Origin: Bacteroidota bacterium
Lineage (GTDB): Bacteria > Bacteroidota > Bacteroidia > Cytophagales > Cyclobacteriaceae
NCBI GenBank assembly: GCA_023393375.1
Contig: JAEWLI010000218.1
Coordinates: 1 to 64,000, forward strand
Length of the DNA: 64,000 nucleotides
Reading direction: 5' to 3'
Shown here: piece by piece, positions 53,668 through 63,122 of the stretch
Position numbering within the stretch: the first letter of the stretch is position 1
How the letters are laid out: each line of letters starts with the position of its first letter
Made by a program: the position numbers and the translations under genes
The notes under the pieces: model-generated
The model's database searches: none
Told to the model about the DNA's origin: nothing
What the model saw: only the letters and a program-made list of their open reading frames with translations

Positions 53668-54040
53668 CTATAAACGCTATTTTCTACATCTAATCCATTA
53701 AAACACCTAAACACTCAATTATTGTTCCAAGGATTATGAAGGTATTTATTAGGAAGTAATTGGTATTTCACCAAGTAAAGACTTGTAAAGTTAGGTAAAT
53801 AGTTTTATTTTCATACATTTGAGCAGGGAAACCAATCACTTATTCCTTAGTATGAAGGATTTTAGAATTGCATTTAACCAATGTGTGATTTATGTAACAT
53901 TATTAATTAAATGTGTAAAGTTAGTTGATAAAAAGGTGTCGAAATTTGGTGGTGAACTATATGCAACATAGGGATAGTTAGTTCAAATTACCATCTCTTA
54001 TCATCATTCCCTGAACATGTTTTATGTAAATTAATCAACA
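53668..54040. other. 373-bp intergenic region
   Basis: No gene or repeat is seen. It separates two divergent genes (DUF3109 and the radical SAM enzyme), so both promoters should lie here. No perfect TAnnTTTG was found close to either start. Confidence 0.5.
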
Positions 54041-55534
54041 ATGAACGTATTATTGTTATATCCTCGGTATCCTGAATCTTTTTGGAGTTTTACACATGCG
54101 TTGAGATTTATCTCAAAAAAAGCTGCAGTACCACCATTAGGATTAATTACGGTTTCGGCCATGCTACCTTCCGGGTGGAATAAAAAACTGGTGGATTTAA
54201 ATATTACCACTTTACAAACATCTGATTTGCAATGGGCAGACTATGTTTTTATCAGTGCCATGTATATCCAAAAGGAATCTGTAAATGAGATCATCCAAAA
54301 ATGTAAAACTCAAAAAGTAAAGATCGTTGCCGGAGGGCCACTATTTACACAGGAGTTCAAAAACTACCCAGAAATAGATCATTTTATTCTTAATGAAGCT
54401 GAAATCACCATCAAGCCGTTCTTAAAAGCACTGGAAGAAGGCATTGTACCAGAAAAAGTGTATCAAACTGAGGAATATGCCGATCTGAGCACCTCTCCGG
54501 TTCCAGATTACCAGTTACTCAATAGAAATGCGTATGCTTCCATGAACATCCAATTTTCTCGTGGGTGCCCCTTTTCTTGTGATTTTTGTGAAATAACCAC
54601 ACTACTTGGTCATAAGGTCCGAATGAAAAATTCCAGCCAGATCATTGATGAAATGGATCATTTATATCAGTTGAACTGGCGGGGATCTGTATCAATAGTC
54701 GATGATAATTTTATCGGTAACAAAAAAGAAATAAAAACTATTTTATTGCCTGCCATGAAAGCATGGCAGCAAAAACATCATTATCCATTCATTTTCAATA
54801 TGCAATCGTCGATCAATCTCGCCGATGATGTGGAGCTAATGACGTTGATGATTGATACCGGGTTTAGGTCAACTTTTATTGGAATCGAAACACCATCACT
54901 ATTGTCCTTGCAGGATTGCCATAAATTGCAAAACAAAAACAGGGACCTTTTGCAAAGTGTGAGTAAAATACAACAAGCAGGATTTCAGGTATCAGGTGGA
55001 TTTATAGTAGGGTTCGATACGGATTCCCCCGCAATTTTTCAGCAACAAATTGATTTTATACAAGAGAGCGGTATAGTAACTGCTATGGTAGGACTATTAA
55101 ATGCGCCAAAAAATACAAAACTGTATAACCGGCTTCAATTAGAAAACAGGTTGACAGTAGAAGCGACCGGCAGCAATACGGATATGTCAATGAATTTTAT
55201 TCCAAAAATGAATCAGGAAGATCTTTTGGAAGGATATAAAAAAATTATTGAAAGCATTTATACTTCAAAACCTTATTATAAAAGAACACGCCAGTTTTTA
55301 TTAAATTACAACAAACAACCAGTCACTCAGAAAAAGCTAAAGTTTTCTTATCTGCTTGGGTTCTTCAGATCGGTCATGGTTATCGGCATTATCAACAAAG
55401 GCAGAGGGGAATATTGGAAATTCCTTATTTGGACTTTGATTAACAGGCCAGCTTTATTTATGGATGCGATTGTATTTGCCGTTTACGGTTACCATTTCCG
55501 TACTGTTTACGGTTTAAGGGACAAACGATTATAA
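54041..55534 (+). CDS. B12-binding radical SAM protein
   Basis: A 497-residue enzyme. An N-terminal cobalamin-binding Rossmann domain (about 1-140; PPLGLITVSAMLP) precedes the radical SAM barrel with the 4Fe-4S ligands Cys176, Cys180 and Cys183 (RGCPFSCDFCE), then a C-terminal DUF4070-like extension with a hydrophobic end (LIWTLINRPALFMDAIVFAV). Such enzymes carry out difficult methylations or rearrangements; hopanoid-type lipid processing is known for relatives. The substrate here is unknown. It is probably a single-gene transcript. Confidence 0.9.
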   Translation: MNVLLLYPRYPESFWSFTHALRFISKKAAVPPLGLITVSAMLPSGWNKKLVDLNITTLQTSDLQWADYVFISAMYIQKESVNEIIQKCKTQKVKIVAGGPLFTQEFKNYPEIDHFILNEAEITIKPFLKALEEGIVPEKVYQTEEYADLSTSPVPDYQLLNRNAYASMNIQFSRGCPFSCDFCEITTLLGHKVRMKNSSQIIDEMDHLYQLNWRGSVSIVDDNFIGNKKEIKTILLPAMKAWQQKHHYPFIFNMQSSINLADDVELMTLMIDTGFRSTFIGIETPSLLSLQDCHKLQNKNRDLLQSVSKIQQAGFQVSGGFIVGFDTDSPAIFQQQIDFIQESGIVTAMVGLLNAPKNTKLYNRLQLENRLTVEATGSNTDMSMNFIPKMNQEDLLEGYKKIIESIYTSKPYYKRTRQFLLNYNKQPVTQKKLKFSYLLGFFRSVMVIGIINKGRGEYWKFLIWTLINRPALFMDAIVFAVYGYHFRTVYGLRDKRL

Positions 55535-55581
55535 AATACAGGATCAATTATTTTATTGAGGTGAAAATGATCACCAATTAT

Positions 55582-55589
55582 TATTTTTG
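55582..55589 (+). promoter_or_regulatory. -7 element TATTTTTG of the GNAT gene
   Basis: TATTTTTG matches TAnnTTTG, 19 bp before the ATG at 55609. A TTG at 55556-55558 lies 23 bp upstream and might be the -33 element. Confidence 0.4.
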
Positions 55590-55608
55590 CTTCAATAAAT
55601 AAACAGTT

Positions 55609-56055
55609 ATGAATCCTGTATTCGAAAACGCTACAATTGATGACATTCCGGTCTTGATCGAGATGGTTGAAGAATTTTATGCGCATGAAGGCATCACTTT
55701 CGATTATTCAAAAACAAAAGCTACCTTGGCAGAATTTATCTCCAATGAACAACTGGGCAGAATTTGGTTAATTAAATATAACCAACAACTTGCTGGTTAT
55801 TGCTGCCTTACATTAGGATATACCCTGGAATTTCATGGCCGGGATTGTTTCATTGATGAGTTGTATATCAAACCACCCTTTCAAAACAAAGGAATTGGCT
55901 CCCGCACATTGGCATTTATAGAAGAATATGCTGCAAAAAACACCATAAAAGCTGTACATCTTTTTGTGTTTGATGAGAATCAGATTGCCTTTCATACTTA
56001 CAAAAAAAATGGGTATGTCATCCGTGGAGGAAAAATAATGGTGAAAAAACCATAA
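55609..56055 (+). CDS. GNAT-family N-acetyltransferase
   Basis: A 148-residue acetyltransferase. The acetyl-CoA binding turn is KPPFQNKGIGSRTLAFIEEY (about residues 84-103), with FIDELYIK before it and HTYKKNGYVIRG after it. It transfers an acetyl group to an amine, but the substrate is unknown. It stands alone between the radical SAM enzyme and an aldo/keto reductase. Confidence 0.9.
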   Translation: MNPVFENATIDDIPVLIEMVEEFYAHEGITFDYSKTKATLAEFISNEQLGRIWLIKYNQQLAGYCCLTLGYTLEFHGRDCFIDELYIKPPFQNKGIGSRTLAFIEEYAAKNTIKAVHLFVFDENQIAFHTYKKNGYVIRGGKIMVKKP

Positions 56056-56151
56056 TCATGCTTTATGGATATCAAATAAAGTGTTAAATATGCTAATTGA
56101 GGAACAATTAGTGTGGAATTTGTTTTAATATAGATCAAAAATCTGTAAACC

Positions 56152-56994
56152 ATGAAAAGACGGGAATTTATACAATCCGCAATATTAGGTGGCACCGCGT
56201 TTTTAACAATAGATCCATTAACATTAATGGCATCGCCCACCAAAGCAAATGATTTGGTATCCTTAGGAAATACGGGAATTAAGGCCAGCCGTTTAGCCAT
56301 TGGTACAGGTTCCAGTGGTTGGGGCGGAAGCTCCAATCAAACCAGGGATTTAGGTATTAAAGGTCTGGGAGATTTGTTGGAAGCAGGTTATGATGCGGGA
56401 ATACGTTTTTGGGATTCTGCCGATCAATACGGTACACATCCACACCTGAAAGAAGGTTTGAAAAGGGTTTCACGCGAAAATGTAGTAATCCTAACTAAAA
56501 CCCATGCATCCACTGCTGATGAAATGAAAAAAGACCTTGATCGTTTCAGAAAGGAAATTGGTACCGATTATATTGATGTCATGCTACTACATTGCTTAAT
56601 ACAAAAGAATTGGTCGGAAACGAAAAAAGGGGCTATGGAAGTACTAAGCCAGGCACGTGAAGATGGGGTCATCAGAGCACACGGGGTAAGTTGCCATTCC
56701 ATGGATGCCTTGAAGGAAGCGGCTAGTTCTGACTGGGTACAAATTGACCTTGCCAGGATCAATCCACACGGGGCTCGTATGGATGGGCCTGTACCTGAAG
56801 TGGAGGCAGTGCTAAAAGATATGAAGTCGAAGGGAAAATCTGTTATGGGAATGAAAATTCTTGGCGATGGTAATTTGGTAAATAAGATGGATGAGTGTAT
56901 ACAATTTGCCCTTACACGGGATTATATGGATTCTTTCACCATTGGCTTTGAAAATATTGATCAGTTGAAAGAAATTATCAAAAAGATAGGATGA
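56152..56994 (+). CDS. Aldo/keto reductase with twin-arginine-like leader
   Basis: A 280-residue NADPH-dependent reductase. The N-terminus (KRREFIQSAILGG) resembles a Tat signal and precedes the barrel. The catalytic tetrad fits Asp (WDSADQY), Tyr in the same motif, Lys (LTKTH) and His (LLHCL). It should act on aldehydes or ketones after export; the substrate is unknown. The Tat-like leader is unusual for this family but is common in Bacteroidota variants. Confidence 0.85.
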   Translation: MKRREFIQSAILGGTAFLTIDPLTLMASPTKANDLVSLGNTGIKASRLAIGTGSSGWGGSSNQTRDLGIKGLGDLLEAGYDAGIRFWDSADQYGTHPHLKEGLKRVSRENVVILTKTHASTADEMKKDLDRFRKEIGTDYIDVMLLHCLIQKNWSETKKGAMEVLSQAREDGVIRAHGVSCHSMDALKEAASSDWVQIDLARINPHGARMDGPVPEVEAVLKDMKSKGKSVMGMKILGDGNLVNKMDECIQFALTRDYMDSFTIGFENIDQLKEIIKKIG

Positions 56995-57262
56995 TTGTGA
57001 TTTAATCGGTTCAAGGCAACCGTCCGTTTCCACTCAACTCTTATCTTTTACTAACTAATAGCTGTGAACTCCCATATAACAGCGGATGACTGTGAAGTTG
57101 GAGATTTGGAGAGTCGGATCCAAGATCTGGGCTTTCTGTTATTTTCTACAGTAACTTTGCTGAAAGTGGGGGACTATGAGTTATATCCTCATATATTAAA
57201 TATTTTATCACCTCACCAAATACTCAACTCCCCAACTCACCTCCTACTACCAGCTATCACCA

Positions 57263-60200
57263 TTACCACCCTCCTGCAGAAAGTGTTAATCCGAAAGTAC
57301 CTTTCACATCATCTCGTTGAAATGGGATGGCATAATAAGGTTCCAATACGATCATGTTGAAAAGATTTAATCTTAATGTTGCACCTACACTAATAATCGG
57401 AGACGCTTTAACACCACTCGGATTCCATCTAAATTCCACATCCTGATCTTCCCTCCAGGTAAGACCAGCATCGGCAAACAATGCAAGATCACTGAAAAAT
57501 AATCCTGAAGAAATAAATGCCAATCGCTTAGGCCCTGTAAAAGGAAACCTGATTTCTGCATTGGCTACGACCATCTGAGTACCCAATAGCTGATCAATAG
57601 TGAGGTCTCTTTGGTCATTTAATTGTCCCTGGCTAAGGTTATAACCCCGAACCAAATAATCACTGCCAATGTATAAAGGATTATTATATATAAAATCTTC
57701 CCCACCAAAACGGCCATAATAGATACCCCGGAAAGCGAAGGTAAATGGATTTGCAAAAAAGTATGTCCGGTAATCGGCTGAAGTTGACAAATAATTGTAC
57801 CGGCCAAAGTATTGTTCTACCTGAAAACGGTACCGTGTTCCATTCATTGGTGCAGTCATCCCAAAAGTTGAATTGTCGCCCACATACGCAAGATATGCTT
57901 GCCCGAGATTAAATCCTTCGGGTACTTCCCCCTTTACTTTTTCCACACCCCGAGGATAAACAATTAATGGGTTTTCCGGATCTCGGGTATACCTGTATTC
58001 AAAAATGTCTTCCCTAAAATAATATCTTGAAAAACTTGCACCAGCCTCCAATCTTAGCGTTCTGGAAAATGGCAACTGCCCTAATAGTGTGATTTGATCC
58101 TGAAAAATACGCGTTAACGGATACCTCAGTATTTCTGTAGTTGTAGGAGCTGAACCGATAGAATCAGGTACAACTTCTCTCGTTGGCCAACTAAAATAAG
58201 TATATGGGATATGGCTGATACCGCCTCCCCAGGTTATCTTATTTTTCCTGTTAAGATATAATACCTGTGCACCAAAATCATAAATTTCACCGTTCATTGA
58301 TACCCCGCCAAAGAGTTGATGATCATTCATAATATCGGTGAAAAGTGCATTTACACCGCCAGCAAAGCCTGTCCCAATGGCACTTGTTCCCACTCCAAAC
58401 CCACTGCTGTTGCTAATATAAGTTAACCCTAATTTAGGTTCATAAGGTTTTACAGAAAAGCTATCTGTTGGTGTATCTTCAACAGACCTTTTGTATTGCT
58501 GACCGGTGAAGGCAGTCTTCGACAAGTTTTTATGAGGTGGTAATTTGGCAGCAGTAAAATCTACCTCATTAGGATCGACAGGGAATCGTGGAAAATCATT
58601 GGCATGTGCTTTATAGATGGTGTATTTTCCCTTTCGGAAATGTGTATAAGCTATATCTCCATTTAATGGATTGACGGAAATGGCAGGAGCGTATTGGGTT
58701 ATCCCACTTATACCCGTGAAATATTTCGTCATTTTGTTAATTTCACCTGTAGGAACAATATACTCATATAGGTTTCTCATACCGTCTGCATTAGAAACAA
58801 AATAAATTGAAAGTCCATCAGGTGAAAAATAAGGGTTCATATTATCAGCTCCCGGGAAAAAATCAAGCACCTCAATATTATTGGTTTCCAGATCATATAT
58901 CGAAAGTTTAAAGGACCCAAATTGTAGTTTATTAAGGTCTGTATCTTCTCCACGATCAGAGACAAATACAATTCTTCTATTATCAGGAGACCAGGAAGGC
59001 TGGATTTCCGAATACTGATCATTTGTCAGTTGAATGAGATCCCGGTTGGTCATATCATACAAATACAAATCCGTTTTTCCCTGCTTCAAACCGGATAGAG
59101 CTATGTATCTGCCATCGGGGGACCACGAGGGATCATTAAAACTGGATAAACCGGGAATGATTATTTCATCCAAAATTTTCCCTTTTACTGTTTCTGTAAC
59201 GATGAGTGTATTTTTGCCTTTGCTAAATGCTACATAAGCAAACCGGTTGCCATCTGGTGAAAAAGTACCTGCACTTTCTATATAACTAAAATCATCAATG
59301 TGAAAACTTCTTGAAGCCCTGTTGAGCTTACGAATGATTTTGCCTGTTTGAGCATCAGCCAGATAAAGATCTATTGAAAGCACATCCTTTTCTGACAAAA
59401 AGGCGATGTATCGGCCATCAGGACTGAATACAGGAGAGATATTCATGTTTCCAGCATTTGCTTCAGAAAACATTTTATCACCTACAGTAGCTATGGTATC
59501 AGCCATGAAGGGTTTATATGTTTCAATCATTGAATTCTTCCAGACATTTGAAAATGTCTTTTCATCAATCTTCAACAGCTGTTTCATCGCTTGATTGTAA
59601 CCATATTTCGCTGTTTCCCTGAATAACGGTGTAATGATAGTGTCGCCGTATATTCCTGTGACAAATGACCAGTAAGCTTGGCCGTAGCGATAGGGGAAAT
59701 ATCTAGGATTTACCGATAAATCTTTAAGGGAAGGAAAATCTTCACTAACAATTGCATCACGCATCCACATGGCAGTATGGGCATCAGTTCTTCCAATGGA
59801 CATATATTCTGCCAAACCTTCTACCATCCACAAGGGAAGGTTTCGTAAGTTATTGATGGAAGTGGAATCACCGCGAATGATCATGTTGAATTGAAATGCG
59901 TGTACTAACTCATGACCCAATACATGATCCGTTTGTCTCATTGATTGTAAAAAAGGGAAAACTACCCGGTTTCGCAGACCTTCCGTAACACCACCAGTTC
60001 CGACACTAATCTGTCCTCCCACAATATCGGTTTGTTGAAAATCTGCATGATTGTTGTATATGATAATTGGATTTTTTTCCTTGATAGTATCTTTCAATAC
60101 CATTTGGTGGCGATTATACCATCGTTCAGACAGTACGCCAATATCTTGGGCGATTGAATCATTTTCTAAATAATTATAAATATTAAAGTTGGGCGTTACA

Positions 60201-60337
60201 AGGTTTTTAAATTCGAAAGAACTATATTGTGGTTTGTTCCTACCAAAATATTGGGCATATCCTGGTGATGAAAAAATAGCTATCAAACTTAAAATACCCA
60301 CCAGCCAAACGCCTCTTCTGATACACATCTTTTCCAT
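57263..60337 (-). CDS. Zinc metalloprotease / TolB-propeller / outer-membrane barrel fusion
   Basis: A 1024-residue exported protein (signal about residues 1-28, ending GYAQ). Residues about 90-190 carry a gluzincin-like site: HELVH (His142, Glu143, His146) and EGLAEY (Glu173 as third ligand). A TolB-like propeller follows (about 280-560; SPDGRYIAFLS, SWSPDNRRIVFVSD). The final 300 residues look like a surface-antigen beta-barrel that ends AGGW, like BamA relatives. It is probably an outer-membrane protease or assembly factor. All three parts are intact. Confidence 0.85.
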   Translation of the reverse strand: MEKMCIRRGVWLVGILSLIAIFSSPGYAQYFGRNKPQYSSFEFKNLVTPNFNIYNYLENDSIAQDIGVLSERWYNRHQMVLKDTIKEKNPIIIYNNHADFQQTDIVGGQISVGTGGVTEGLRNRVVFPFLQSMRQTDHVLGHELVHAFQFNMIIRGDSTSINNLRNLPLWMVEGLAEYMSIGRTDAHTAMWMRDAIVSEDFPSLKDLSVNPRYFPYRYGQAYWSFVTGIYGDTIITPLFRETAKYGYNQAMKQLLKIDEKTFSNVWKNSMIETYKPFMADTIATVGDKMFSEANAGNMNISPVFSPDGRYIAFLSEKDVLSIDLYLADAQTGKIIRKLNRASRSFHIDDFSYIESAGTFSPDGNRFAYVAFSKGKNTLIVTETVKGKILDEIIIPGLSSFNDPSWSPDGRYIALSGLKQGKTDLYLYDMTNRDLIQLTNDQYSEIQPSWSPDNRRIVFVSDRGEDTDLNKLQFGSFKLSIYDLETNNIEVLDFFPGADNMNPYFSPDGLSIYFVSNADGMRNLYEYIVPTGEINKMTKYFTGISGITQYAPAISVNPLNGDIAYTHFRKGKYTIYKAHANDFPRFPVDPNEVDFTAAKLPPHKNLSKTAFTGQQYKRSVEDTPTDSFSVKPYEPKLGLTYISNSSGFGVGTSAIGTGFAGGVNALFTDIMNDHQLFGGVSMNGEIYDFGAQVLYLNRKNKITWGGGISHIPYTYFSWPTREVVPDSIGSAPTTTEILRYPLTRIFQDQITLLGQLPFSRTLRLEAGASFSRYYFREDIFEYRYTRDPENPLIVYPRGVEKVKGEVPEGFNLGQAYLAYVGDNSTFGMTAPMNGTRYRFQVEQYFGRYNYLSTSADYRTYFFANPFTFAFRGIYYGRFGGEDFIYNNPLYIGSDYLVRGYNLSQGQLNDQRDLTIDQLLGTQMVVANAEIRFPFTGPKRLAFISSGLFFSDLALFADAGLTWREDQDVEFRWNPSGVKASPIISVGATLRLNLFNMIVLEPYYAIPFQRDDVKGTFGLTLSAGGW

Positions 60338-60534
60338 AAAGTTTTAAGGTTTAATTTTACTTTGGTTTCTTCGACCAATACAATAGACCCATAAAAGTTT
60401 AATTCAGTTCGTATAAACTTTAATTTCAAAAAATGTGCCATTATGCGATGAATTCTAACAGAATATATAGCTTTCTACATTACTTTATACCTAATTATTC
60501 TTTTATATCTTTTTATTCTTACTAAAAAATCCCC

Positions 60535-60542
60535 TATTTTTG
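60535..60542 (+). promoter_or_regulatory. -7 element TATTTTTG of tRNA-Leu
   Basis: TATTTTTG, a match to TAnnTTTG, 13 bp before the tRNA 5' end. Confidence 0.5.
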
Positions 60543-60555
60543 CATCCACATTTTT

Positions 60556-60638
60556 GCGCAAGTGGTGGAATTGGTAGACACGCTATCTTGAGGGGGTAGT
60601 GCCATTATGGTGTGGGGGTTCGAATCCCCCCTCGCGCA
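60556..60638 (+). tRNA. tRNA-Leu (anticodon GAG) with an acceptor mismatch
   Basis: An 83-nt class II tRNA. The anticodon arm CTATC-TTGAGGG-GGTAG gives GAG. The T-arm is GGGGG-TTCGAAT-CCCCC. The acceptor GCGCAAG faces CTCGCGC, which leaves an A5-C68 mismatch where a normal tRNA would pair A-T. Discriminator A. It is otherwise normal, so it is likely functional. Confidence 0.9.
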
Positions 60639-60685
60639 CTTCAAATTTCCTATAATACCTTTTTTAATTTAACCTCATTTGTCCT

Positions 60686-61738
60686 GTGAAAGTTAATATC
60701 CCTTTGCTAAAGTCTATTTGTGAAATCGCAGGTGCTCCTGGCTTCGAAAACCGGATCAGAAATCTTGTTATTGATGAATTGAAGGAACATGTTGATCAAA
60801 TAGAGGTCGACAATATGGGGAATGTGTATGCGATCAAACGAGGGAAGCCCAACTATGAGCAAAAGAAAGTGATGATCGCCGCCCATATGGACGAAATAGG
60901 ATTTATTATCACTCACATTGACGATAACGGTTTTCTACGCTTTAACCCCTTGGGTGGATTTGATCCAAAAACATTGACTGCCCAAAGAGTGATTGTTCAC
61001 GGCCGTAAAGATCTGATCGGTGTAATGGGCAGCAAGCCGATACATGTGATGCAGCCCGATGAAAGAAACAAATCCCCAAAAATTACCGATTTTTTTATTG
61101 ATCTGGGTTTAAAGAAAGAGGATGTTGAAAAACTGGTAAGCATTGGAGACCCGGTTACCCGTGACAGGGAATTGGTGGTGATGGGTGAATGTATAAACTG
61201 TAAATCTATTGATAATAGGGGGTCGGTATATATTCTCATAGAAACAATGAAACAAATTAATGAACACCCTTATGATGTGTATGGTGTGTTCACGGTACAG
61301 GAAGAAGTGGGTTTACGTGGAGCCAACCTTGCAGCTCATAGAATAAATCCTGATTTTGGTATCGGATTGGATACCACCATTGCCTATGATGTACCAGGTG
61401 CTCAGCCCCAGGAAAAAATCACTTCATTGGGTGAAGGAGCTGCTATAAAAATCATGGATGCTTCAGTGATCTGTGATATCAGAATGGTGAATTTTTTAAA
61501 GGAAATTGCCAGTAACCATTCCATTAAATGGCAACCGGAGATTTTATCGGCTGGAGGTACCGATACTGCCAGTCTACAAAAATCGGGTAAAACAGGAGCG
61601 ATTACAGGAGCCATATCGCTGCCCACTCGTCATATCCATCAAGTAATAGAAATGGCCCATCAGGATGATATTATCAATTGTATCCGGTTATTAAAATCTT
61701 CAGTGGAAAATCTGGATAAATTTGACTGGAAATTTTAA
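60686..61738 (+). CDS. M42-family metallopeptidase
   Basis: A 350-residue cytoplasmic aminopeptidase of the FrvX/TET group with two metal ions. Ligands seen in order: His in AAHMDEIGFI, Asp in SIDNRGSV, Glu-Glu in VQEEVGLRG, Asp in GLDTT and His in PTRHIHQV. Family members form dodecameric shells and trim peptides. The GTG at 60686 begins the first conserved residues; no ATG is closer in frame. It is 48 bp after tRNA-Leu. Confidence 0.92.
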   Translation: MKVNIPLLKSICEIAGAPGFENRIRNLVIDELKEHVDQIEVDNMGNVYAIKRGKPNYEQKKVMIAAHMDEIGFIITHIDDNGFLRFNPLGGFDPKTLTAQRVIVHGRKDLIGVMGSKPIHVMQPDERNKSPKITDFFIDLGLKKEDVEKLVSIGDPVTRDRELVVMGECINCKSIDNRGSVYILIETMKQINEHPYDVYGVFTVQEEVGLRGANLAAHRINPDFGIGLDTTIAYDVPGAQPQEKITSLGEGAAIKIMDASVICDIRMVNFLKEIASNHSIKWQPEILSAGGTDTASLQKSGKTGAITGAISLPTRHIHQVIEMAHQDDIINCIRLLKSSVENLDKFDWKF

Positions 61739-61823
61739 CTTTTTTACTACGGCTTATTTTTTTTATGCCAGGTGTCCTAATTCCCATTACTTATAATAGA
61801 TTTGTTAGTTCAACTGAAATACC

Positions 61824-63119
61824 ATGAGTTTATATCAGGAAATAAAAGAAAAGAAAAAGAAGGTCTGTGTAATAGGCCTGGGTTATGTAGGACTGCCCAT
61901 AGCATTGGAATTTGCCAAAAAATTTGCAGTAATCGGTTTTGACATCAATGCCAAACGAGTGGAATTGATGCAAAATCATATAGATCCCAGTAAGGAATTA
62001 TCACCCGATGATTTTATAGGTGCTGATATCCAATTTACACACCATATTCGTGATATTGAAGAAGCAGTATTTTATATTATTGCTGTACCTACCCCCATTG
62101 ACAAACATAAAGCCCCCAACTTACAGCCTTTACTTTCAGCTAGTGAAATTGTAGCTAAGGTATTGAAAAAAGGGGATTATGTGGTTATCGAATCTACAGT
62201 GTATCCTGGTTGTACAGAAGAAGATTGTGTTCCTATCCTCGAAAAAGGCTCCGGATTGGTGAGTGTCAGGGATTTCAAAGTTGGATATTCACCTGAAAGA
62301 ATCAATCCAGGCGATAAAGAACATACCCTAACCAAAATTACTAAAGTTGTCTCAGGTTGTGATGACGAAAGCCTGGGTCAGATTTCAAAAGTATATGGTG
62401 AAATTATTACAGCTGGAATTTTCCCGGCTACATCCATCAAAGTAGCAGAAGCTGCAAAAGTGATCGAAAATACCCAACGTGATCTTAATATATCGTTGAT
62501 GAACGAACTTTCAGTGATCTTTAATAAAATGAATATCAACACGTACGATGTATTGGAAGCTGCAGGCACTAAATGGAATTTTCTCAAATTTTTCCCAGGA
62601 TTAGTGGGAGGTCATTGCATTGGCGTAGATCCATATTATCTTACGCATAAAGCTGATGAGATTGGATATCATTCCAAAGTAATACTTGCAGGCAGGTCAA
62701 TCAATGATAATATGGCTGGTTTGATAGCCAGAGATGTTATTCAGCACCTGATCAAGCAAGATAAATCCTTGAAGAAATGTAGAATTTTGGTAATGGGAGT
62801 AACTTTCAAGGAGAACGTGAGTGATATCAGAAACTCGAAGGTGGTTGATCTCATCAATGAGTTAAAATCTTATATGGTAAATGTAGATATCATGGATCCA
62901 TATGCATCAGCCGAGGAATTTTACGAGGAGTATGGCTTATCCATGACCACAGCAGTTACACCTCCCTATGATGCTGCCATTATTGCAGTCTGTCACAAAG
63001 AGTATAGCAATTATACGCCGCAGGATTTTTACGATCTCTGTACTGAAGATGCCTTAATCTATGACATCAAAGGAATCTATAGAAATAAAATAAAAAATCT
63101 TGCATATAAAACTCTCTAA
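61824..63119 (+). CDS. Nucleotide-sugar dehydrogenase (WbpO/TviB-type)
   Basis: A 431-residue UDP-sugar 6-dehydrogenase. The Rossmann turn GLGYVGLPIALEF (18-30) binds NAD. The active-site cysteine is Cys265 (GGHCIGVDPYYL). The C-terminal UDP-binding domain has VMGVTFKENVSDIRNSKV. By motif it resembles UDP-GlcNAc/GalNAc dehydrogenases more than UDP-glucose dehydrogenases. It feeds uronic acid sugars to a surface polysaccharide. It is 3 bp before the epimerase gene. Confidence 0.88.
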   Translation: MSLYQEIKEKKKKVCVIGLGYVGLPIALEFAKKFAVIGFDINAKRVELMQNHIDPSKELSPDDFIGADIQFTHHIRDIEEAVFYIIAVPTPIDKHKAPNLQPLLSASEIVAKVLKKGDYVVIESTVYPGCTEEDCVPILEKGSGLVSVRDFKVGYSPERINPGDKEHTLTKITKVVSGCDDESLGQISKVYGEIITAGIFPATSIKVAEAAKVIENTQRDLNISLMNELSVIFNKMNINTYDVLEAAGTKWNFLKFFPGLVGGHCIGVDPYYLTHKADEIGYHSKVILAGRSINDNMAGLIARDVIQHLIKQDKSLKKCRILVMGVTFKENVSDIRNSKVVDLINELKSYMVNVDIMDPYASAEEFYEEYGLSMTTAVTPPYDAAIIAVCHKEYSNYTPQDFYDLCTEDALIYDIKGIYRNKIKNLAYKTL

Positions 63120-63122
63120 AAA

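Noticed and set aside
57064..57360. 98-codon frame opposite the end of the protease-barrel gene
   Set aside because: Overlaps a well-supported gene on the other strand and has no recognisable features.
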